The notes beneath the pieces are model-generated. The model had not been told where the DNA came from and ran no database searches. It was given only the letters and a program-made list of their open reading frames with translations. From Listeria rocourtiae FSL F6-920 (GTDB taxonomy: Bacteria; Bacillota; Bacilli; Lactobacillales; Listeriaceae), in contig NZ_AODK01000006.1 in the NCBI RefSeq assembly GCF_000525975.1, positions 62,001 to 126,000 of the forward strand: a stretch of 64,000 nucleotides of DNA, written 5' to 3'. Both the position numbers and the translations under genes were made by a program. This document shows, piece after piece, positions 36,519-45,623 of this stretch. Numbering within the stretch: the stretch's first letter is position 1; each line of letters begins with the position of its first letter.

Positions 36519-37769
36519 TTAGTGCAGCATTTCGCCTAAATATAAACCACTACAAGCTGCGTGTGATAGGGAATGCGTGACACCAGAACAATCCCCGATA
36601 AAATAAAGGCCAGAAACGTCAGACTCGAAGCTACTATTTGTTTGTATTTCTGGTCCAAAATATTTCGTATCGTAGCAGTATAATAAGGTATTTCCATCTA
36701 TTTTAGACTGCATATTTTTCTCCAAGCAATGAAGAAAATCTAGCGTATCTTCCAACAAATCAGCTAAAATGATGTTTGCTGTGGTATCTGATTCGTACGG
36801 TACAGTTTCCTGAATGACCTTTACGGGCTCAAATTTTGAGGACAAGGAGTGGAGAGGGTAGCCAATGATTCTATCACGATTTTGGTTGATTTTAGCGAAC
36901 AAAGTATTGAGATAAGTGTTCATCTGTGATTCATTGTCGAAATAGTAAGGACGAAAAAGTGTGAAGTTTAGGTTTTTACTCGGTGCTTCTTCTCGGCAGT
37001 TTTGTCCCTCAGGTGTGACCCGCCCATACAGCCTTCTTTTAATTACTCTTCCGTAGTTGTTCATACAATAACTATATAGATCACCCTTTTTCATTTTTAC
37101 TTCTAAATGATTTTGTAGTAGCGAATCGAATGTTTCGCTTAAAGTCTCGATGCGAAAGCCGATATCCACTCGGTTATTTTGAGATACAAGTCCTAGTTCA
37201 GCCAAGCTCCTATCAAGAGCTTGATTCTTTTTTGAACCGGTGGCGACAATGACCTTTTTTGCGTGAAAAATATGATTTTCTGATGTTGTGACGCGAAATG
37301 CACCATCTTGTTTATCGATTCCTGTCACTGCGTTATTGAAAAGAAAGTCTACTTTATTGGCCAGGTAGGTAAAGATGTTATGGTAGACTTCTTTGGAAAG
37401 CGCGGTACCTAAATGTTTTGTAGGACACGCAAGGAATTTTATAGAGGAATTGCTTTGATTATTTGCGAGGGATTCGTATGTTAGGGCAGATTTCGCACCA
37501 AATGTATCGATGATTGATTCGACTTCTGACAGGTATTTAAGGACTAATTCTTCTCCGATTTTACTACTTAAATTTCCACCTAAATCAGGAGAGAAGTTAT
37601 ATTTTCCTTCTGACAAGCCTAGACCACCAAAACCGGAAGTGGAGGCTTTTACAAGACGAGATTCTATACTAGGTCCGGAATCAATGGTGAGGATTTTTTG
37701 ATTAGTATGTAGCTTTAACATGGCGAAGGTACTGCTGACGCCAGAGCCGATTATTATTATATCGTACAT
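36519..37769 (-). CDS. FAD-dependent NAD(P)/FAD oxidoreductase
   Basis: 416 residues. The N-terminus MYDIIIIGSGVSSTFAMLKL is an FAD-binding Rossmann with GxGxxS, followed by ASTSGFGGLGLSEGKYN and, near residue 175, KKVIVATGSKKN (NAD(P)/FAD ATG motif). It ends with GLYFIGDCSGVTHSLSHAACSGLYLG, the second FAD contact. Overall it resembles HI0933/NAD(FAD)-utilising dehydrogenases of Firmicutes. Substrate unknown. A good ribosome site (AAGGAGGTG) precedes the ATG; an inverted repeat that may be an operator lies about 20 bases upstream. Confidence 0.78.
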   Translation of the reverse strand: MYDIIIIGSGVSSTFAMLKLHTNQKILTIDSGPSIESRLVKASTSGFGGLGLSEGKYNFSPDLGGNLSSKIGEELVLKYLSEVESIIDTFGAKSALTYESLANNQSNSSIKFLACPTKHLGTALSKEVYHNIFTYLANKVDFLFNNAVTGIDKQDGAFRVTTSENHIFHAKKVIVATGSKKNQALDRSLAELGLVSQNNRVDIGFRIETLSETFDSLLQNHLEVKMKKGDLYSYCMNNYGRVIKRRLYGRVTPEGQNCREEAPSKNLNFTLFRPYYFDNESQMNTYLNTLFAKINQNRDRIIGYPLHSLSSKFEPVKVIQETVPYESDTTANIILADLLEDTLDFLHCLEKNMQSKIDGNTLLYCYDTKYFGPEIQTNSSFESDVSGLYFIGDCSGVTHSLSHAACSGLYLGEMLH

Positions 37770-37791
37770 GTTTTTGACACCTCCTTATTAA

Positions 37792-37820
37792 TGTTAACTT
37801 ATTTTATTTTTAGGTTAACA
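37792..37820. promoter_or_regulatory. Inverted repeat upstream of the FAD protein, possible operator
   Basis: TGTTAAC at 37792-37798 and GTTAACA at 37814-37820 form a dyad with a 15-base AT-rich centre, starting about 22 bases upstream of the start codon on the minus strand. Position and spacing fit a repressor site overlapping the promoter. Confidence 0.5.
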
Positions 37821-38072
37821 TATTTAAGGAGACATTGCAATGCTTTTTGAAAAGCAGTTTAGCAATTATGGAAAGCAAGCATTTTATTTAGAATGCCTTA
37901 TTTTAAATGCATGTGTATAGAAAAACAAATATATCCATGTCATTTTTGTGAACGTATTGGAAATTTATGAGAAAATATCTTAATTATTAGATGCGAGCAG
38001 TGCCAAATCTATTGTATGATAGATTTGTTAGATAATAGTATCTACATAGTAAAAAGTAAATGAGGTGATGAT

Positions 38073-38795
38073 TTGAGATTGAAGGCTGTGTGCGAACTAA
38101 GTGATGAACAATTTCCACTAAATTTCAGACGTAAAATTTTGATGGTTATTAAAACAGGTATTGAGCGATCGCATCCAGAGATATTTGAAGAACTGTATGG
38201 TACCAATAGACCAAAAGATTTTACATTCTCTGTCTACTTTAAAGAGGGAATATTCGGAAAAGAAGGTATCGTTGTAAAAGGGAAACAATTAATTATTAAT
38301 TTTTCAACGGGAAATTCTGAGTTAGCCATTGTTTTTTATAATGCATTTGTTAGTTTAAGAAATAATCCACTGAAAATTACAGAAAATTGTGAGTTAACAA
38401 TTCGGCGAGTGGATATCGTTAAGGTTCCTCCAGTAGTAGAAGAAAGTATAATATTTAAAACGCTTTCACCGATTGTTTGCCGAGACCATAATAGAGAAAC
38501 ATTCAAAGATTGGTTTTTTAGTCATGAGGACGAGCAATTTGTATCACTACTAAAAAGGAATTTATTGATTAAGATGCGGGATAAGTATGTTGATTTTGTA
38601 GAAAAAGATATCGAGGCAATGAGGATTACTCCATTGAAAATGAAGAAAACAGTTGCTTTACATTATGATATTTCTATCGTTTGTTCTATTGGACTTATTG
38701 AGGTGGAGGCACCAAAATATTTGTTGGAAAATATGCTATCAGATGGGATTGGTTCGTTAGGTGGAACAGGATTTGGAATGGTTACTCAAGCATAG
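38073..38795 (+). CDS. cas6: CRISPR-associated endoribonuclease Cas6
   Basis: 240 residues from the TTG at 38073 behind GAGGTGATG. Two ferredoxin-like halves; the C-terminal glycine-rich loop GIGSLGGTGFGMV is the Cas6 signature that holds the cleaved repeat RNA. It cuts the pre-crRNA in type I-B systems. It is intact in this copy. It is followed by cas8 after 11 bases in the usual I-B order, but the rest of the interference complex is missing, so it now has little to serve. A short dyad (AAATCTAT...ATAGATTT, 38005-38026) lies upstream. Confidence 0.9.
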   Translation: MRLKAVCELSDEQFPLNFRRKILMVIKTGIERSHPEIFEELYGTNRPKDFTFSVYFKEGIFGKEGIVVKGKQLIINFSTGNSELAIVFYNAFVSLRNNPLKITENCELTIRRVDIVKVPPVVEESIIFKTLSPIVCRDHNRETFKDWFFSHEDEQFVSLLKRNLLIKMRDKYVDFVEKDIEAMRITPLKMKKTVALHYDISIVCSIGLIEVEAPKYLLENMLSDGIGSLGGTGFGMVTQA

Positions 38796-38806
38796 GAGGT
38801 GAAAAT

Positions 38807-40143
38807 ATGAGAGAAATTGAATGTCGAGCAAATGATTTTCTCTTCAACTCTGGACTTGTTGGACTTATCAACATTGTTGGTAAAGAAAATATTAGGATTG
38901 ACGGGCAGAGTATCTTTTTCGATGTGAGGCTATTATTCAGGAAGTCAAAGAAGCATATACGAAGATAGATCAAATTATTACATTTTGTGATAGTGAACAA
39001 GGTAAGAAATATTTAGCTTCTAAAAATGTAATTTATACCATAATTAACAATGGATGGGATGACGTTTCGTTTCTGAACCCGCAGACGAAGGAGAGGGATG
39101 TGTATGTGGATTATCGGAAGACATTTATACTACCAGTAGAGAAATATTTTGAGATTGATAAGATAAATTTGAAGCATAATTGCTTTACTTGCAACAAACC
39201 TATAAAAAAAGATAAATTTACACTTAGTTTTTTTGAATAGTATTGGGTTTGATGTTGGAAAGAAATCTTCTCATGTATGGAATTTTTACAATGATGTAGA
39301 AATTTGTGCAGTTTGTAAACTAATCTATTCCTGTGTCCCAGCTGGATTCACGTATGTTTACAATAACGGGATTTTCATCAATGATTCGGTGGATATTGAC
39401 ACGCTATATGAGGTTAATAAAAAAGTTAGAAATGAGATTTTGCAACATCATGGGGAAATTTCGAATGCGGCTAGTCCTTACCGCGCTTTGATTGAAGCGA
39501 TAACGAACCAGATGGAGGATAAACGGCATTATGAATTAGCGGATATTCAGATTGTTCGTTATGAAAATGATACGTACCGGTTTAATATTTTGTCGAAACG
39601 GGCGCTAAATATTTTTCACGAGTCTAAAAATACTTTAAAAGCTATTCAAAAATGCGGTTTTAAAGAAGGAAATCTGAACGTTAATTTTTATCAGGAGACG
39701 GTTCGGCGGTTGATGAATAATGAGAATTTATTTACATGTATTCATAAAACGATGTATTTGAAGGTGACGAATGTAAGCAATACCTATTATCATATGGGAC
39801 ATATTCAAAGCTTACTCGAAATAAATACGAATTTTTTAAAGGAGATAGAGGCGATGACGGAAATTTCGAATAAACAAATACGTTATATTAGCGCACGCGG
39901 GAACGACTTCCAAGAAGAATACCCAGAAAACAAGCTAGCAGGCTTTACTCACCAGATCCTTAATTCATTAAAAACAAATAATCGTGCTACATTTATGGAC
40001 GTTCTTTTGAATGGTTATTCTTATATTGGAAAGCCAATTCCAGACTTTTTCCTAAATAAATTTACAGATGATGAGACATTTAAAACTATTGGTTGCGCTT
40101 TCGTTATTGGGGTAAAAAGTTCAACAATAGAGAATTATAATGT

Positions 40144-40147
<4 letters not shown>
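38807..40147 (+). CDS. cas8: Type I-B Cas8 (CXXC-CXXC/Cst1 family), two frameshifts
   Basis: ATG at 38807 after AGGAGGTG. About 446 residues after adding one T at 38915-38919 and removing one at 39228-39234. Two Cys pairs, HNCFTCNKPI near residue 128 and EICAVCKLIYSC near 165, form the zinc site that names the CXXC-CXXC family of I-B large subunits. The last part, ETFKTIGCAFVIGV, is close to a natural end. Immediately after it, the sequence jumps into the middle of cas1: cas7, cas5, cas3, cas4 and the first part of cas1 are absent, so a deletion ends here. Confidence 0.82.
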
Positions 40148-41263
<1,116 letters not shown>

Positions 41264-41270
41264 TACGTCT

Positions 41271-41322
41271 AAAATCTGTCGACCTCCGGTAGCGTAAAAC
41301 TATAGGAGGTCGACAGATTTTT
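41271..41322 (+). terminator. Terminator after cas2
   Basis: AAATCTGTCGACCTCC at 41272-41287 is the reverse complement of GGAGGTCGACAGATTT at 41305-41320, with further T. A second copy of GGTCGACAGATTT lies at 41408-41420. Confidence 0.88.
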
Positions 41323-41462
41323 GTAGATGATTGGGGGAGAATAGGTTTGATAGATTTGAAGCAGATGACAAAGTAAATCGGAGGTAGAAATAGTGGATTT
41401 TAATAACGGTCGACAGATTTGGGGTTATGAGGTATTATGGGAGTAGGGCTGAAAAAGCACGG

Positions 41463-41557
41463 GTTTTTATCTAAGTAATGTGAAATGTAAATTAAAACGG
41501 GAGCAAACCGCGCACTCGGCCATCTTCGTTTTTATCTAATTAATTATAAATCTCTTT
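41463..41557 (+). CRISPR. Degenerate remnant of a type I-B CRISPR array (two decayed repeats, one spacer)
   Basis: GTTTTTATCTAAGTAATGTG (start of 41463-41492, ending AAATGTAAAT) and GTTTTTATCTAATTAATTAT (41528-41557) share their first 12 bases and much of the rest and are separated by 35 bases. The first strongly resembles the 29-base Listeria I-B repeat (GTTTT...ATGAAATGTAAAT). No other copies are seen, so the array has collapsed to one spacer. Confidence 0.6.
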
Positions 41558-41588
41558 ACTAAGTTGAAAATACATAGAAGAAAGTGGG

Positions 41589-41987
41589 ATGAACATGTGG
41601 GCTCTCGTAAGCTTTGCTATGATAATAATTGTTATTCTATCCATTATTCCAATGACTATTATTGGAATTCAAAAAATGAACAAGGGCCAGCTGAACAACT
41701 ATTTTGTGCATCGTATAGTAAGCGGTCGAATATGGCGCCATATTAAAGATGAAAATACAGTTACTGTTTTGAGTTTTACAGTAAAATGTTTTTTGCTGAT
41801 ATCGTATTTCTGTTTAATGGTTGGGATTTCAATTTTGCTTGTAGGGCTGATAGGAACACAGTATTGGAATTGGTATATCTGGCCTAGTCTGATTTGTTTA
41901 GCTTTTTGTTTTGTCGCTGTTGTATTTCAAGTCTTAGCAAACCGTACATTCAAACAAGACTGTGCAAATCTTGACATCACAGCATAA
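41589..41987 (+). CDS. Hypothetical membrane protein
   Basis: 132 residues with four hydrophobic segments (MWALVSFAMIIIVILSIIPM; VKCFLLISYFCLMVGISILL; a third around LVGLIGTQYWNWYIW; LICLAFCFVAVVFQVLA) and an exposed loop of about 30 residues rich in basic residues. The ribosome site (GAAAGTGGG) is mediocre. No family recognised. It lies between the CRISPR scar and a convergent methyltransferase, ending at a shared terminator. Confidence 0.6.
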   Translation: MNMWALVSFAMIIIVILSIIPMTIIGIQKMNKGQLNNYFVHRIVSGRIWRHIKDENTVTVLSFTVKCFLLISYFCLMVGISILLVGLIGTQYWNWYIWPSLICLAFCFVAVVFQVLANRTFKQDCANLDITA

Positions 41988-41993
41988 AATAAA

Positions 41994-42042
41994 AAGAACC
42001 TCCAATCAAGGCATTTCTATACGCCACGATTGGAGGTTCTTC
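41994..42042. terminator. Bidirectional terminator
   Basis: AGAACCTCCAATC at 41995-42007 pairs with GATTGGAGGTTCT at 42028-42040, flanked by A on the left and T on the right, between convergent genes. Confidence 0.88.
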
Positions 42043-43245
42043 TCATTTCACTTCTAAAAACAAAACTTTCAAATAATCGCCTTCTCTAAAACTACTCTGT
42101 GTCACAAAATCGGCTGGTAGTGTAAATTGCTCAACAATCTTGTATTCGCGTCCTTGATTCTTAAACGCTCCTTGCACTACTTGCTTGAATTTATCCATCC
42201 CATACCCGGCATAGTTGGTTGACGCGATAATAATGCCATTTGGGTTTGTAATCGCGATGCTTTCTTCCAGTAGTTTTCCATAGTCTTTTGCAACGCTGAA
42301 TGTTGTTTTTTTCGTACGAGCAAAACTTGGCGGGTCTAAAATCACCATGCCAAATGCCAATGCTTTTCGGTTCGCGTATTTGAAGTATTGAAAAACGTCT
42401 TCGGCCATGATAGTGTGCTCGGCTGGATCAAGTTTGTTCACAGTGAACTGCTCGCGGGTTTTCGGAATGCTACGATTGGCCACGTCAACATTAGTTGTAT
42501 GTATGGCACCACCGAATGCAGCGGCAATGGAAAAGGCTCCAGTGTAGGAAAATGTGTTCAATACGGTGCGTCCAGCGGCATATGTATCGCAAATCGTTTT
42601 GCGAACGTCGCGTTGGTCAAGGAAAATGCCAGTCATCGCGCCATCGTTTAAGTAAACCGCATAATTGATGCCATTTTCTTTAACGATAAGCGGTTCGGGA
42701 GCAATGTGGCCTTCCAAAAAATCATCGCTTTCTAAGTATTGACCTTTTGCATCAAAGCGCCGTTTTTCATAGATACCAAGCGTGTTAATCGCCTTCTTGA
42801 GGGCTGCTAGTAAGGTGGACTTCCACTTATAAATTCCTTGGCTATACCATTGCAAAACGAGAAAGCCGTCGTAATAATCGATTGTCAAGCCACCTAAACC
42901 GTCACCTTCGCCATTAAAAATTCGAAAGGCAGTAGTGGTATCATCATTGAAAAAGACTTGCCGTTTCACGAATGCTTCTCTAAAAAGTATCGTAAAAAAA
43001 GCTTCGTCCAGTGGCTGTTTTTCATCGTATGTGAGAATCCATCCAATCCCCTTATTCTGGTTTCCGTGATAGCCTTTTGCGAGGAAACGGTTAGATTCAT
43101 CGACTAAACGCAGAATTGTGCCTTCTTCTATGTCGGGCATGGTTACCAAAGCTTCTTTTGTAAGCAATGGATAGCCTTTTATGTAGCTTTGAGCTGATTT
43201 TTTCTTTATTTTAACGGTTATTTCATTCACAATTTTCATCCTCAT
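42043..43245 (-). CDS. Class I SAM-dependent rRNA methyltransferase (RlmI-like)
   Basis: About 400 residues. An N-terminal PUA domain (KSAQSYIKGYPLLTKEAL), a central RNA-binding part, and a SAM domain with NTFSYTGAFSIAAAFGG (motif I) and MVILDPPSFARTK (the N/DPP-F/Y catalytic motif IV), then GDYLKVLFLEVK at the end. This is the RlmI/RlmK-type 23S rRNA cytosine methyltransferase family. The start is uncertain: two ATGs lie very close to GAGG, and GTG at about 43230 would have better spacing. In Listeria this gene neighbours iap. Confidence 0.85.
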   Translation of the reverse strand: MRMKIVNEITVKIKKKSAQSYIKGYPLLTKEALVTMPDIEEGTILRLVDESNRFLAKGYHGNQNKGIGWILTYDEKQPLDEAFFTILFREAFVKRQVFFNDDTTTAFRIFNGEGDGLGGLTIDYYDGFLVLQWYSQGIYKWKSTLLAALKKAINTLGIYEKRRFDAKGQYLESDDFLEGHIAPEPLIVKENGINYAVYLNDGAMTGIFLDQRDVRKTICDTYAAGRTVLNTFSYTGAFSIAAAFGGAIHTTNVDVANRSIPKTREQFTVNKLDPAEHTIMAEDVFQYFKYANRKALAFGMVILDPPSFARTKKTTFSVAKDYGKLLEESIAITNPNGIIIASTNYAGYGMDKFKQVVQGAFKNQGREYKIVEQFTLPADFVTQSSFREGDYLKVLFLEVK

Positions 43246-43308
43246 TTGTAAAGTAGTAACTCCACTATATCATAAAATAATCCGTAGAGATAGCGAGCAT
43301 GTGATACA

Positions 43309-43366
43309 AAAAAGCAGAATAATTATCCTTACCCATTGACGAGGTTGGGACAATTATTCTGCTTTG
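43309..43366 (-). terminator. Terminator of iap
   Basis: AAAGCAGAATAATT at 43311-43324 pairs with AATTATTCTGCTTT at 43352-43365. On the minus strand the stem is followed by a T run. Confidence 0.85.
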
Positions 43367-43372
43367 TTTTAT

Positions 43373-45190
43373 TTAGAAATTAGCCACTTTACCATAACCA
43401 ACAAGGTATCTAGCCCAGTAACCAGATGACACATTATCAATTTTAACGCCATCGTTTTGTGCGTTAATCATTTTTCCGCCGCCGATATAAATACCAACGT
43501 GGGCAATACCGCTACCATAATCAAAGAATACTAGGTCACCAGGTTGTGCTTGGCTCGCGCTGATTTTTGTGGAAGCTGCATATTGAGATCCAGATGTACG
43601 CGGAATGGAAATGCCTTGTTTTGCAAAGACATATTTCGTATAACCAGAGCAATCGAATGTTGATGGCCCATTACCGCCCCATGAATAAGGCTTCCCAAGG
43701 TGTTTCTCCGCTTCGTTCATTAGTGCGCTGAAACTTGCAGTACCAGATGATGAACTGCTACTACCAGTATTGGAATTGTTATTGGAGTTACTAGTGTTGG
43801 AGCTTGAATTCGAGTTGCTGTTATTTGTATTGTTCGATGGTTTGCTAACGCTTGGTGCTGTTCCTTTTACTTTCAAAACATCGCCAACTTGTAGGTTATC
43901 GCTTGTTGCGTTATTTAGAGCTTTCAAGTTAGAGACCGTTGTGCCAAATTTTTGTGCGATTGTAAAGTAAGAATCGCCGCTTTGGACGGTGTAATTAGAT
44001 GTGTTGGAAGTATCAACAGCTGGCTTGCTCGGTTTGTTGACGTTCGTTGTTGGTTTTGTGTCTGGTTTCGATACTTCTGGTGTCACGGCCGGTTTCTCTG
44101 TGTCTGGCTTGTCCACGGTTTCTTTCACTGGTGCAGAACCTTTCACTTTTAAAACATCACCGACAACAATAGTATCATCAGTTAGGCTGTTGATTGCTTG
44201 TAAGTTTGCTACGCTTGTGCCGAAAAGTGTTGCAATTTTAGAAAGCGAGTCGCCAGCTTGAACAGTGTATGTAGATGCATTTGTATCTACTTGAACGACT
44301 GGAGTCTCATCTTGTTCCACTTTTGGAGGTGTAACAGGAGCTTTAGTATCTTCTTTAACTTCTGATTCTGGCGCTGGTGGTGCAGTTTCTGTAACGGTTT
44401 CCGGTGCTTCATCTTTCACAACTGGAGCTGTTACTTCTTCTTTTTCAGTCTCTGGTGCAGGAGCTTGTGCTTTGCTTTGATCGACTGCAAGTGTTTGACC
44501 AACGTAGATCGAAGAGGAAGATAGATTATTCCATGCGATCAAGTTCTGAACGGATACGCCATATTTGGTTGATAAAGCCCAAAGTGTGTCGCCGCTTTTT
44601 ACTGTATGTGTTGTCGCGTTTGCTGTAACTTCTTGTTCGACAGCAGGTTGTGTTACTTCTGCCTCCGCTTTTGGTGCGACTGGCGCTTCTGTTTGCTGCT
44701 CGGTTACTTCTTCTTGAACTGGTGTAGCTGGTGTTGGCGCTTCTTGTTGTTCTACAACGGGAGCGGTAGCAGCTGCGTCAGACAGGTATTTACCATTGAC
44801 ATAACCGGATTTTCCGTCTTCGTAAACGACCTTACTCCAGCCATTTGCTTCGGTTGTTTCAACAGTGACTTGTGTGCCACCTTTAATGGAAGTAATGATT
44901 CGATTATCAACGCTTGGACCTTGTCGAACGTTAAGCCATGTCGCGTTGACGGATTTCTTTGTTTCCTCAGTAAGTTGCGACACCTCTAATTTCTGACCTG
45001 GGAAAATGGTGTCCGAAGTTAGTTTATTTGCCTTTTTAATAGAATCAACGTCTGTACCTGCTTTTTGAGCGATTCCCCAAAGTGTGTCGCCTGCTTGTAC
45101 GATGACCGTGTTTGCTGATGCGATAGTTGGTGCTGCGAAGGCTGTAACTGCGATTCCAGCCGTTGCCGTTGCGATTGCCGCCTTTTTCAT
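43373..45190 (-). CDS. iap: Invasion-associated secreted endopeptidase p60
   Basis: 605 residues. Signal peptide [20 protein letters not shown] (cleavage near ASAN). LysM 1 ([14 protein letters not shown]), SH3b ([20 protein letters not shown]), LysM 2 ([18 protein letters not shown]), LysM 3 ([18 protein letters not shown]), LysM 4 ([18 protein letters not shown]), a Ser/Asn-rich linker and a C-terminal NlpC/P60 domain with catalytic Cys in [13 protein letters not shown] and His in [12 protein letters not shown]. It splits peptidoglycan stem peptides for daughter-cell separation. L. monocytogenes p60 has two LysM domains and about 484 residues; this one has four. In L. monocytogenes it is exported with help of SecA2, whose gene is divergent from it here. 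Confidence 0.95.
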   Translation of the reverse strand: MKKAAIATATAGIAVTAFAAPTIASANTVIVQAGDTLWGIAQKAGTDVDSIKKANKLTSDTIFPGQKLEVSQLTEETKKSVNATWLNVRQGPSVDNRIITSIKGGTQVTVETTEANGWSKVVYEDGKSGYVNGKYLSDAAATAPVVEQQEAPTPATPVQEEVTEQQTEAPVAPKAEAEVTQPAVEQEVTANATTHTVKSGDTLWALSTKYGVSVQNLIAWNNLSSSSIYVGQTLAVDQSKAQAPAPETEKEEVTAPVVKDEAPETVTETAPPAPESEVKEDTKAPVTPPKVEQDETPVVQVDTNASTYTVQAGDSLSKIATLFGTSVANLQAINSLTDDTIVVGDVLKVKGSAPVKETVDKPDTEKPAVTPEVSKPDTKPTTNVNKPSKPAVDTSNTSNYTVQSGDSYFTIAQKFGTTVSNLKALNNATSDNLQVGDVLKVKGTAPSVSKPSNNTNNSNSNSSSNTSNSNNNSNTGSSSSSSGTASFSALMNEAEKHLGKPYSWGGNGPSTFDCSGYTKYVFAKQGISIPRTSGSQYAASTKISASQAQPGDLVFFDYGSGIAHVGIYIGGGKMINAQNDGVKIDNVSSGYWARYLVGYGKVANF

Positions 45191-45569
45191 ATCTTTAAAA
45201 CTCCTCTCTTACTTTTCGTTCTAGGTTTTTCTTTTTTTTATAATACATACTCATGTAATACCCATTCTACGTGGAATTAATTTAAATTACAAATACAAAA
45301 ATAGGCTTTTAAAGGTGTTTTATGAACACGCGGGTGTTTCTGTAACATAGCTGTAAAGAAGAGAAATCAGAACGCATGTTTTATAAAATCAGAGAGCGCA
45401 TGAGCTTGGGAAGTAGCCGGCCAACTTTAGGCATCATAGCTTTAGCAAACTTGCGTATGACGAAACCTATTGGTAATTTGCAACAGAAAAATTTAATCAA
45501 ATTGTAACAATTGCTTCTCGAAGCTTCTAACTAAACATTAACTAGTACGAAAATTCTTCTGTGAATGCC
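45191..45569. other. Divergent iap-secA2 intergenic region
   Basis: About 430 bases between the two start codons. It contains the iap ribosome site on the minus strand (AGGAG) and a secA2 promoter. No other gene is seen. Confidence 0.6.
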
Positions 45570-45599
45570 TTGGTTTTGCAACACTTTCTAGGTTATAAT
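45570..45599 (+). promoter_or_regulatory. Probable sigma-A promoter of secA2
   Basis: TTGGTT at 45570-45575 and a consensus TATAAT at 45594-45599, spaced by 18, about 25 bases before the start codon, with TAGGAGG between. Confidence 0.6.
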
Positions 45600-45623
45600 G
45601 GGAGAGGATTAGGAGGCATAAAA

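Noticed and set aside
41463..41557. A functional CRISPR array
   Set aside because: Only two repeat-like units, both diverged from each other, and no further copies on either strand.
44606..44989. 127-codon frame opposite iap
   Set aside because: Antisense shadow of LysM and linker repeats, rich in Cys and Trp, without a ribosome site.
45191..45560. PrfA-type box in the iap-secA2 region
   Set aside because: No TTAACA..TGTTAA dyad is present there.
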